A stretch of DNA of 64,000 bases from positions 3,115,001 through 3,179,000 of the forward strand of contig NC_087392.1 of NCBI RefSeq assembly GCF_963675165.1. Reading direction: 5' to 3'. This document shows, one piece after another, positions 10,265 to 21,800 of this stretch. This DNA is from Halichondria panicea. Its lineage: Eukaryota > Porifera > Demospongiae > Suberitida > Halichondriidae. The notes beneath the pieces were generated by a model. The model made no database searches. It saw only the letters and a program-made list of their open reading frames with translations, and was not told the origin of the DNA. Each line of letters opens with the position of its first letter. Position 1 is the first letter of the stretch. Made by a program: the position numbers and the translations under genes.

Positions 10265-10609
10265 AATCCGAAGCACTAACAACTCGGCCAGAAGTAGTTT
10301 GAAAGAGAAGGTCTATTTGAGTTGAGTTGAGCCTCAATAATGTTGTCATAACTTAGTTTAATTTGAAGGAATCACTATTTCTTAGCTGTAAGTAAGACCG
10401 AGTTTTTGCTTTTATAACGGTTAGGCGAACAACTAGAGAACTACATGTACAGTGCACTTTTGTTGTAATTTGTGTAATTTATCCCCGGAATAATCTGAGT
10501 AATTTTGCATTGAGGTGCTGGCCACTTTCTGTTCACTCTCTGCAGCTCCCTCATTTTGGTTTGCAGTGAATTGACCGGATTAATATTAATAACAGACTAG
10601 TTCCCAGTC

Positions 10610-13600
10610 ATGGCATGTTGCCCTGATTCACCATTGCCATCAACCTCAACTGATTTGAACGACTTAAAACCTCCAGCACAATTTCCTTTTCCGTTTGAGC
10701 CCTATGACATTCAGAGGGATTTCATGAGGGAATTGTATCTTGCTTTGGAGGGAGGAAAAATTGGAATATTTGAGAGTCCTACAGGCACTGTGAGGAGTAT
10801 ACAGTAGATCTAATAAGACATTGGCAGATTTTAAACGAACGGGAACTTTAATGTTTCATAGGGCAAATCCCTCAGCCTGATCTGTGGTGCTCTGCAGTGG
10901 CTGCTGGACCATGAACAGCGAGAAGCAATGAAGGTGGAGGCGGTACTATCTGGTTCTCTATCTCCCTCTGCTCTCGATGACCACAAGCAGTCAGGGTGTT
11001 CAGAACTAGTCTCTACTTCTCTAAAACTTGAAACTTCCTCAAAGCCTGCAGCAGGTAGAAATAGCATTTGTGGTGTCCTGGTATCTTATACATGTACTGT
11101 CGTGCTGTCAATTGTTCTTGCTATAGTACCGGACTGGTTTGCTGACTATGGGAAGCAGAAAACTCGTAGAGAGGCTGTCGAGGAGGTGAGGGCAGAGCAG
11201 GTAAGGAAGACTAAACGAGAGGCAAGACTCAAGAAGCTAAAGGAGCAGGGTGGGACTGCACAATGGAGAACTAAGAGGAAGGTAAGGCTCGTTATTGCAT
11301 ATCTACTCATTGTACCATAGATAGAAAAGGAAAGGGATTGGAAACGACCGGGCCGCCTTGTGTCAACGGGTGAAACACTCCGCGTTATGGTTTCGCGCTT
11401 GCGAAATTTTAGTTTGACCGTACTCTGGTTGTATTTCAACTGTTTCTAGCTCTCCTATCCACTAGCGTTCACTCAGGGGCTGGAAGGTACTCTAGAGAAG
11501 TAAGTTTACACCACTGACAAGCTCTAAGTCTGTTGTCTTTACTCTGTATTTAATTTTTGGTAGGGTTAGGTTGACTATGCCAACTTTTCTCTTTTGAAGC
11601 CAAAACAGCAAAAGACATCGCTTGACTTGGTTATTACATGTAAGTGCTATATAGAATGGCTTAATGCTATGGATAAGCTGTACTGTTCATAAACGTTTGC
11701 AGTATAGTCCTTCAAACTGCTTTAGTATACTTTTAGACACACCACGGGCCTTGACCTCCCACGACTTCATAGTAAGGGCTATATATGCAGTGCCAGTTGC
11801 TGAATGAAGCTCTCCTCACACGCACACATTTCATGCATGTGGTCACAGCCATTATACTGCACCTTGCATGTCATTCCATGAATCGGGCCTCTCATGCAGC
11901 CTGGAAAAGCTCAGTCTAATAAGTGGGCGGGCTACTGGCTTGTGCAACTTATGACATATACATGCATGTGAGCATGTGCAGTGAGCTAGTGAAGCCACAT
12001 TGAGAGCTGAGCAATGGAGCATCTCCCCACAACAATTTACAGTTTCTTCCATGTAGGAAAACATGGAGGAAGATATGAATTGTTGTCTTTGCACTGAAAA
12101 TCGTGTGCTTAATTATAATTGTGAATTCACAAAATTTCGCCTCCTTTGGCGACCAGCCGCTAATGTTTGTCTGGGGAAGTTGATAACGACAAATATGACG
12201 ATGCTAACATTTTTGCTACTTTTATACAGGGTCTTTGCATGCATGTCTCTTTGATGCTTTGTCAACTAATATAGAGCTAACCTATAATATACCACTCTCT
12301 ACTCTCTTTTGAGTTTGTTCATATTTTGTTCAATCGTGCAGAAAAGGATAGCAGAAAAAAGGGGGGCCTAGAATTTTAACAGAATGGACCCCCTGGGGAG
12401 CCTAAACTGTTAACATTCTAGGCCCAGGGGGCCCAACATTTTAAAATTTTACGCCCTAGGGGGTGTAAACATGAGGGGCCCAACATTTTATGACACCGGT
12501 ACTGGTATCGTAAGCATTCATTCACAGAATTCACAAAATCCTGTTAGTATACGTAGTTGTCGCCTTTATTGAGAACTGGTGTTGTCTCTAGAGAGAGGAC
12601 TCTCCTACAACGACTAAAGTAAATCAGCTCCTCGCGGCATCTGAGCCAACAGATGACAATGATGTAGTACTGGATGAGTATTTCAGTGATGATGAGAAAA
12701 GCAAGCAAGAACTCATCATACAGTAAGTTCTCTTGAGATCGTAAAGTTTTTTTATAATTCGAAAAACTTTGAGTTGACGTTGTGCTTCACTTACTTAGCT
12801 CCAGTGACGAAGAAGATGATTTGGACGAGGATCATGTCAAAAAAGTGACCATAACCAATATGATTGCTACTCTGGCATGAGTCTTCCTTTCACAGATATA
12901 CTACTGCAGTCGCACCCACACTCAACTCGCCCAGTTTGTGAGGGAAGTGCAGCACAGCCCATATAAAAACCTTGTCAATGTTATTACTATTGGCTCAAGA
13001 CAGGTACTTATTGGTAATTTAAAGTTCAAACCGTCTGAGTGATCAACATTTATGCCTACAGCTATATTTTTACGTACACATGTCGCTCTAAGTGTATGGG
13101 TTTACTTACCATAATTTATTACTAGAATGTTTTGCAAGTATCGAACATATGCGAACTCTGCGAGAGTTGATCAATTCGCAACAATAAAATTGCAACTAGT
13201 ACATGTAAATACACACGATCCTTGCCAGAACGCAATAGTTAGATCGCAAAGGGTCTGTTGATTTGGCTCATTCGCAAAGATTTTTCATCAGCATGTAAAT
13301 ACGGTATTCAAGAGCTTATAGTGATAAATACATTCTTAAAAGATTGCCCACTTTTATTAATCAGCAAGTGCCTTATACAGTAGAACCTTGATTATCCGAA
13401 ACGTCGATAGGACATTTTCTCTAAAAATGGGCGTGTCCCTTGGTGTGCATGTACAATTAACAGCTGTTACCATGGATACAAGTATGTATATCTTCTGCGC
13501 ATGTGCATCAGTACCTATTTACAGTTTTACGATTGTTTCACTGTTAGAATCTATGCATCAATGAAGATGTTACTCGTCTCAAATCTCTGACCTTGATGAA

Positions 13601-16600
13601 TGACCGCTGTTTAGAACTGCAGAAAAACAGGAAGAAAGGTAATTTTGTAATTTTTTACTGCTGACCCATTCCTGGTAGTATGTATGTATAATATACCGTA
13701 TAGCCAGTAATTTTCGTGTGGCAAAATATTCGTGGTTTTCGTGGTTTAACACTGGACCACGGATATTTTTACCCACTAATGAAGCGACCTTACCAGCAGC
13801 AACCACGAAAATAAAACCACAAATGGCTAAATATTGCTGAAGCACGAATATTTTGACCCCTGAAAATTACCTGCTGCTATACGGTAATGTATTTGAATTT
13901 CTATTACTCACGTACATTTAGAGAAAACTGCTCAAGAAGCTGTACCTGTCAAAAAGCAGAAAAAGCAGAAGAAATTAATGGCCACCTCTTGTCGATTCTA
14001 CAAGGCTGAGCTGATCAAAGATTTTAGAGATTTGGCTTTGGTAGGCACAATCTGCATTTGTGATGTCATGCAATTCAAATTCAGCACTGGTTCCTAACCA
14101 AGCAATTATTTTGTCTTCCATCCAGATCAAAGTGCAAGATATAGAACAGCTAGTGGGGGTAGGCCGACAATTGAAAGCGTGTCCGTATTACGGTGTCAGA
14201 CGAGGGATCCCAGCCGCTCAGCTGGTAGCCCTGCCATACAACACGCTCCTCCATGCTCACACACGGGATAGTGTGGGCGTAAGGCTGCGAGGGAATGTGG
14301 TGATCATTGATGAAGCTCACAACCTTCTTGACACCATCACCAATGTGTACTCTGTGGAGGTCAATGGCTTGCATGTGAGGAACTGAATGACACTCTCTCT
14401 TTTATTTATCATTGTGTTTGTCATCAGGTATCCAAAGCCTTTTCTCAACTATCACAGTACATGCAACGATATAGGTAGGTGTAGTATCAAGAAGTTGTAT
14501 TTCTGTTATCGCTCACTTCATTGATGTATAGATCTCGCCTGAAGGCCAAGAATCTAATGTACATCAACCAACTCTTACATGTACTGAATTGCTTCCTGAA
14601 TACATTGGGTAGTAAAGGATCTGATGAAGGAGTGAAAAAGGTTGTCAAAGCTCAAGGAGAGGTGGCAAATGAACCGTCCACACAACTGATGAGACTAAAC
14701 GATTTCCTATTATCGTCATCTATGGATAACATCAACTTCTTTAAGGCAAGTAGACCAAATAAATGGTCTTACGGTAGTTCAAAATAATTATTTTGCAGAT
14801 TCTTCGATACTGCCAAAAAAGTCAAATCTCTAAGAAGGTAATTCAAGCGTTGTACAGATGTATAGGCATCTGGTTAAATTGCATGTTCCTCCCTACTACA
14901 TTGTAGTTGAATGGATTTGTGGAGCGTTACTTTGAACCAGGCGGGATAGATTCCCTCTCTCAAATGAAATCACCACTCATGCTAATTGAGTCCTTCTTCG
15001 AGGCACTCACAAGCTGTGACAAAGATTGTAGAATTGTACTCAACAAGTCAGGTCTGTTGTCTACTTTGTTAATTATAAGAGTGATGAATTATGAATTACT
15101 CACCTGCAGAAAACGTTACCTGCTCTAGTCTCAAGTTTATCCTGTTGAACCCTGCAGTCCACTTCTCTCCTATAGTACAGGAAGCGAGGGCTGTCATTAT
15201 GACCGGTGGAACAATGCAGCCAGTAAGTCTTTTTCGTTCACATAATTATATACTTAATCCACCACTCATTATGACTTTCTTGATCAGGTTTCCGAGTTCA
15301 AACATCAGCTGTTGTTGGCAGCAGGAGTGAGTCCTATGAGGATCATGGAGTTCTCTTGTGGTATATAAAAATAACCTGAAGTATTTTTAAGGAAGTATGT
15401 CTCACAAGTTAATTTTCTGGCTTTGTGAGTGCAGGTCATGTGATTCCGGCTGACCATCTTCTCCCTGTATGTCTGTGTAAGGGTCCTGCGGGGGTGGACC
15501 TTGAATTTACTTTTCAGCATAGGAACAACCCAGCACTGGTAAAAATCTGATAATTATGATAACTAATGGTGTATTGAAACAGTCACCTTTCATTTCGGTA
15601 ACAGTTGGATGAATTAGGTCGAGCTTTGGTGAACTTGTGTACCGTGGTTCCTGGTGGCATTGTAGTATTCTTTCCGTCCTATGACTACGAAAAGAGAGTT
15701 CATACCCACTGGGAAGAGTTTGGCGTCCTGAATAGGATAGGCAAGAAGAAGAAGGTATCGAATTCTTCTATTTTGTAAAAGAGAAATGATCGAATGTTTT
15801 AATATGTAGATATTTAGAGAACCCAAGATTTCTTTGCAAGTTGACTTTGTTTTGTCACAGTATGGAAAATGCATTGAGGTTTGTTGAAGAAACAGGCACA
15901 TTAAACATGGAGGTCAACAATCTATTTTCAGGTGACTAAAGGAAGCAAGGAGGGACTTACTGGAGCTCTCATGCTGTGTGTAGTAGGAGGGAAACTGAGC
16001 GAGGGAATCAACTTCTCGAATGACTTAGGTCGCTGTATTGTCATGGTTGGACTCCCCTATCCGAACCTCAAATCCCCAGAACTCAAGGAGAAGATTGAAT
16101 ACCTCAATTCTACTCAGGTACCCGTTAATTTTTGAACTTTGAACTTTTGGTTTCCTTTTTAGCAACAATCATTTGCCACTTTTGGCACCAATGTAAATTT
16201 AATAGTAGCTTCATGTTTGGTGCCTCCACTGAGGCACCAGCACCGCGTGCTTTCATTTGTTAGTACCAACAACCGTCAACCAGGTTGGCACATTTCTGAC
16301 TGTACATGTATATTTAAGGGGGGAATAAAGCCAAAAATTTAAAAAACTCATCTCAAAAAACTTTTGGGCTCTAAAATATGAAACACAGTAGGACAACTCA
16401 GATTTCAAGTTTCAGTAGAAGTGAAGGCTCCATTATGAAACTACAGCCAATTCTTAAAGCCATCTAAGCCAAGAAATCCAGCAAATTGAGAAAAAAAGAA
16501 CCCAAGCCTAGACAAGATTCTAATAGACAGTTTGTATTTCCCAGTTTTTAATTTGTTCTTTATCCAAATCATTATAATTTATATACCATTAGAAAGCCCT

Positions 16601-17975
16601 GTTTCTGCCCATCAACCTAATCTATTTTGTTTACTTTATAAAGTATGTATGTGATGCATGTCTTAACATGTATGTGTACTAGTATTTTTTTCAATCTAGT
16701 AAAAATGAATTTTCAATATTACTATATATACATAATCAACCTTATCTAAATAGATTAGGGTCATCTAAGTAAACATCTAGGCCACAAACCACTTAGCAAA
16801 CAGTTAGCAGTTGTAAAATCTGGGATAGCACATCAACAATTACATTATGTACTATAGCTCAGTTATCAGTACCTACATGACGGATGTAAATATACTTTAA
16901 TTAGACACTAGTTGATAAGATCTACATGGGAAGTACATGGGAAAAGTGCCTCAGAGCAGGTATACTATGGGACTTAGTATACCTGCAAATTTACTTAGTA
17001 TACCTAGTATTCCGTTGTCAAGTAATTATATTGTAGTCAAGCGGTTTATGCATGCGTACTAGTATCTAAATGAGTTAGACACTGTTTTGTCGGTGTCCAT
17101 GTGATTTAGAAACCCTCAGCCACTTTAGTACCCTCGCTACGCTCGGGATACTAAATCAGTGCCTTTGGGCTTCTAAATCCCATAGACACCTCCAAAACAG
17201 TGTCTAACTATTATATAGCTTATTCAAAGAGCTACATTTTAAGACCAAAATAAAGTTCATAGGAGGTAGTAGGGTGGAGTTATAATTTTTCTAGCCCGAG
17301 TCTATTTTTTTGCTTTATTCCCCCCTTAAGAGTTAAACTCTTGGTGTTATTGTGCAAGATCTATGAAAACTGCCTCGACAGTCTTTTCAAAAGCTTGGCT
17401 AGACCTATGTATGGATAAGAGGAATCGCTATAATTTTATTATAAAGCAGGAATTTACTCATTCGTCATAAAGTATATAATATCAATACCTCTCAACTACG
17501 ACCTGTAACGATCAAAATTAATTACCTTGTTCTCCATTGGTGTGTGTTATATGGAGGTTCCTAACCATTATGTCACCAATACGCACAATAATATTATTCA
17601 GATTAAACACCCTAATGGGCAACTGCCTGGCCAAGTTCACTATGAGAACCTGTGCATGAAAGCTGTCAACCAGTCCATTGGTCGCTCTATACGCCACTCT
17701 CGTGACTATGCCACTATAATCCTGGCTGACAAGCGGTATGCTCGCAGTACTGTACAAAGAAAGCTACCAGATTGGATATCAGGACAATTGCAGGTTTGCG
17801 AGAAGTTTGGACCAGCCTTTGCTGCAGTTAGAAAAGTAAGTTGTTTGGAATAAGAAATTTGGTCATTAATACTGTTATCGTTTTGCAGTTCTTTGCAGTG
17901 AAAAAGTGTGCTGGACATGCAGATATCGATCTCTCCACAAAGGAATGCCAAAGTATAGACCCAAGCCAATTGTGA
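10610..17975 (+). CDS. DDX11: DDX11/ChlR1 Fe-S DEAH DNA helicase
   Basis: 5'-3' superfamily 2 helicase of the XPD/FANCJ/RTEL1 group, acting in replication-fork processing and sister-chromatid cohesion in the nucleus. Twenty-one exons join in phase to ~910 residues, the family's full length: 10610-10789, 10862-11054, 11127-11281, 12592-12722, 12799-12844, 12896-13003, 13548-13638, 13922-14040, 14126-14374, 14428-14474, 14532-14745, 14799-14837, 14907-15051, 15110-15222, 15288-15360, 15435-15538, 15605-15754, 15810-15878, 15932-16117, 17602-17835, 17889-17975. Walker A is SPTGTGKS (split by intron 1), motif Ia [15 protein letters not shown] box VVIIDEAHN. The four Fe-S cysteines are in [21 protein letters not shown] and ACPYYG. 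Later motifs include [31 protein letters not shown] and [12 protein letters not shown]. The linker before [10 protein letters not shown] is shorter than in human. The intron after 14745 has a GC donor. Confidence 0.96.
12361..12430. repeat. GC-rich hairpin in DDX11 intron 3
   Basis: GGGGCCTAGAATTTTAACAG is imperfectly inverted as CTGTTAACATTCTAGGCCC, followed by related GGGGCCCAACATTTTA blocks to about 12490. The same 1.3-kb intron (11282-12591) also carries a single-ended 'CATAGATAGAAAAGGAAAGG' MITE end at 11316-11350. Confidence 0.6.
13120..13312 (+). repeat. Dispersed repeat, inverted copy at 30450-30690
   Basis: Contains GCGAACTCTGCGAG, CAACAATAAAATT, CGATCCTTGCCAGAACGCAA and TTTGGCTCATTCGCAAAG, which occur as reverse complements in the same order at 30450-30690. 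It lies in DDX11 intron 6. Confidence 0.7.
13379..13530 (+). mobile_element. One-ended fragment of pogo/Tigger-like MITE
   Basis: Starts CAGTAGAACCTTGATTATCC after TA, then GGGCGTGTCCCTTGGTG, GCTGTTACCATGGA and ATCTTCTGCGCATG, all present in order in the intact element at 21351-21650. The right end is missing. Confidence 0.75.
13694..13886. mobile_element. Palindromic MITE in DDX11 intron 7
   Basis: TACCGTATAGCCAGTAATTT at the left, AAATTACCTGCTGCTATACGGTA at the right, with internal CGTGGTTTTCGTGG / CCACGAAAATAAAACCAC pairing. Occupies most of the 13639-13921 intron. Confidence 0.78.
16318..17325. mobile_element. piggyBac-like non-autonomous element, TTAA flanked
   Basis: 1,008 b in the 1.48-kb DDX11 intron 19. 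The left end GGGGGGAATAAAGCCAAAAA is inverted at the right (TTTTTTTGCTTTATTCCCCCC), and both sides abut TTAA (16314-16317 and 17326-17329), the piggyBac target site. The interior is AT-rich with a hairpin around TAGATTAGGG and AGACACTGTTTTG blocks. No transposase frame. Confidence 0.82.
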
Positions 17976-18874
17976 CTGCATGCCCAGAGGAACTTAATGA
18001 AACTATAGGCTCAGAAAATTTCCACAACCATGTACCAGTACTCAACAATCATAATGATTCATAATCTATTCATTTTATTACCATCAGTGTGCTGAAATTC
18101 TAATTACACACTCAGCTTGACATTGTAGCCTATAGCTAGTATAATTATAGCTTGATTGACAAGGAGTTTGGAATCGAGGCTGCAAATAATATTGTTAATC
18201 TAAAATTAATATTACTATTATTATTAAATTTTATGATGCTAATTATTCGAACCAATTTAAGCTATAGGCCAAAACAGTTCATTTACAAGTCTAGACAACC
18301 TTGTAAACCATGAATTTTTGTTATACATAGCTATATAATTATAATTATGTACTTCATAATTATACAAGCATAATTTCCTTCATTGATTAATCATAGATTA
18401 TAATATTGTAAACTAGTATATTATATAATTGTAATATAATTATAGAGTACGTCTACTGCAGGCTTCTTTAAAGTCGTAAATTATTTGGGTTATCTTATGA
18501 CTTGTGGAGCTATAATTATTAAAAACAGGACAATCACAATAATTATAATTTTGACCCACAGCTGGCTACATGTACGTACCTAGCATCAATCCCAGGCCGA
18601 GTTTTCGCTATAAAAGCGAAATCTTGGCCTGGGACCGAGGCTAGTACGTACTTTATATATAGTGAACACGTCATAAAAAATTATGCATGCCCAATGCACA
18701 ATAATAATTATTTAATACTTCTTATCCGAACTTCGTAGAATACAAGACAATATACAATTATTATACACTTCTACCTTAATTTTGTCTACAGTCTCTGCAT
18801 GCTATAATTATATAGACATAATTACTCAACATTAATTTTACTGTTTAACAGGCTGTGCTGGGTGGTGTCTCTTT
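17976..18874. other. DDX11/ACSBG convergent gap with hairpin at 18572-18651
   Basis: Very AT-rich spacer (many TAATTAT runs) between two gene ends. The only clear structure is an ~80-b foldback: GTACGTACCTAGC and ATCCCAGGCCGAG on the left pair with CTTGGCCTGGGA and GCTAGTACGTAC on the right around the loop TATAA. No gene seen. Confidence 0.6.
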
Positions 18875-21800
18875 CTATTCATACATAAGGTCAATCTGCT
18901 CAACATATTTCTTGGTAACCACATGTCTCTTGAGCTTCAGAGTGGGGCCTGTGTGTGTGTGGGTCAGTGATTTGCATGAATGGTGGTGGCCGAAATACAA
19001 AATATTAATTCACTAAATTTACTGGTACAAAAAGTGTTGTTTGCGTATGAAGACCTCACCAAGTTCTCCGCCAGGAATAGAAAAGTCACGATCAAGCAGA
19101 GTGAACTTTTGAACCTGCAGGAAGATCTTGATCAAAAATGTTTCACTTGTACTCGACAACCAAATCAGATTGGCTTAAAATTAATTACTGCAACAATTAG
19201 TCACACTGTTAAGTTTAACCTTCTGGGCATTGGAGACAGCTTTCTCATTGGCCTTGGTCAGAGCTTGCTGTATGGCTGCAAACACAACTTCATCCTTCTG
19301 TTCAATCACCTCTGAAACTTTGGTGCACTTTGACCCCAATCCAGATATTATCTTAATGGCACTGACATCTAGATCGTCTGTAGGCTCCCCACTGTCAGGA
19401 TCCATCACACACTGAGAGGGACTACTTTGAGAACACCACACACACACACACACACACTAATGCACTTAACAGAGCGGTATTGTACCTTGAGAGTGGCAAG
19501 ACAGGAGACAAATTTCCTCTTGTCTCCAATCATAACGACATTGCTAAGGAATGGAGCTGCCTGCTTAATACGATCTTCCACTGGAACTGGGGCCATGTTC
19601 TCTCCACCAGATGTGATGATCAGCTCTGAAATGATGGTTCCAAGCATAAATAAAAGAATTTTACTGATTGTGTTTTTACCTTTGATTCTCCCTGTAATAG
19701 AGAGGAAACCTTCCTCGTCAACCTTGCCAATGTCCCCAGTGTGCAGCCATCCCTCATCATCGATGGTGCTCTTGGTCTTCTCCTCATTGTTGAGGTAACC
19801 CATGAACACATGCCGACCAGACATGCAAATCTAACATAGTAGAGCATTGTAACAGCTGATGATTGACATTCATAACCCACTTCTCCCTCTCCATCTGCAT
19901 CTGGGTTGTCAATCTTCGTTTTGCAGCCAGGACATGTCACTCCAACACTGCCAGGCTTCCACTTTCCAATTATATTACAAGTGTGTGGCCCAGAATTCTC
20001 ACTCATTCCATAAACCTCCAGAATAGGCAGGCCAACAGACATAAAAAACTCCAACACGTCTATGTGAATTGGAGCTGCTCCAGTGAGCATCACCTGGCAA
20101 TGCTGGAGACCCAGGACCTCTCTAACCCGCTTCAGTAGCTTCGAGGCAATTGTCCAGCCCCATGGAACTGACTCACTAAAAAAATAACCACCACTTGAAT
20201 TAACAATCATAATTATATTAAGCACTGAGGGCTATATATTATAGCATGCCACACAATTAGAGAAGTGTCGTACAAATGTGAAAAGCAGTAGAATTAAAGT
20301 TCCTGTCACATTTTTAAAAATGGCTGTTGAAACGCTGGTAATTGCAACGCAAGGCAGGTACATGTATGTGAAACTCATTATAACTGCGGGTTAAGTAGGT
20401 TATGATGCCGTGCCTTCGTGCAGTAAGTAATAGATATAGCATGAGACGGGTAATAATTATACAGGCACCAGCACGAGGGCGAGTTCCCTGTATAATTATT
20501 GCATAAAACACAAGGATTCTCAGAATAATTATGTGTTGTATAACACGACGACCCCTACTGTGTAATAAAACAAGGAAGGGACTGTATGACTTTTAGTACA
20601 TGTTTATAACCTTGACAACGTGATACAAAGCTATACAGTTTTGAGCTGTATTAGCGGTACAGCCCTCTCACATGTAATGGCTGCCTACACGACTTACTTC
20701 TTTTGAATGTTCTTAAAGCCACGCAAACTTTTCCCTCTTGCCCATGAGCCAAGTGCCTTCTTGATTCCAGTAGTCTGAGCGCCTGCATTCTGAATAGCAG
20801 CTGCAAATTTCTCCCATACACTGTAAAAACAAAATGAAACTCACAATCTGCTTTGTAATTGATAACTCAAAAATGATTTTTGGTGATCCCTTTGCTTGTA
20901 GTATTCTGTCGCATAAAAAAACTACGAATAAGCTAACTAGTCACGCTAAATCGATCCAGATACAAATGTATGTGAAATTATTGTTCCTAAAGGCCTTTCT
21001 CATTGATTTTAGTTACGCACAATTAACTTACATTTATTATAATTAATGTCACGCTTCAGCAAAAGTGAGCACACAAATAAACAAAACTTCTCTAGTGGCT
21101 TTAAGAGCAGACTATCCTAATCCAGTGGCACATGAGATGAAATGTCCAAGGAGTCTTGTACATACAAAATGTGGTAGGTTTGAATGGTGCTACTAATGTA
21201 ATAGCTACTAACATTTAATGCAACTTAGTTTTGACTATTTAGAGTTGTGCAGAATTTGGTAATGGAGTGGGAAATGATCGATCGCGATTGTTGCTAAAAA
21301 GTATGCTAAGTAATTAATCCCCCCAATACATGTAGGTCCGTGTCATAATACAGTAGAACCTCGATTATCCGGCCCTCCATTATCCGGAACCTCGATTATC
21401 CGGCTTGGCAGTTTTCTTGTTATCAGATCAGAAAATGGGCGTTTCCCTAAAACGCGCATGCGCGTTGCAGCTGTTTACCATGGAGACATGCCTGCTTATC
21501 TTCTGCGCATGCGCAGACAACCATGTGGCACTGCTGTTTATCAATAAAGTGGGTGGATCAAGGCGTGGTTTATCTATTTGATTATCCGGCATATTCACTT
21601 ATCCAGCCTGCTTCTGGAACCAAGGTGTCCGGATAATCGAGGTTCTACTGTAATATCCTTCGCTGTCAAGTTCAATCAATTTAATAAAGCACTAAACTAC
21701 CTCACATGCATGCACTGTGTTTGTATGGAACAAGAAGGTACACGTCACACTATCAATGAGCATTAGGTCCAGGCAGTCAAACTCCTTTGTGACGTTTTGT

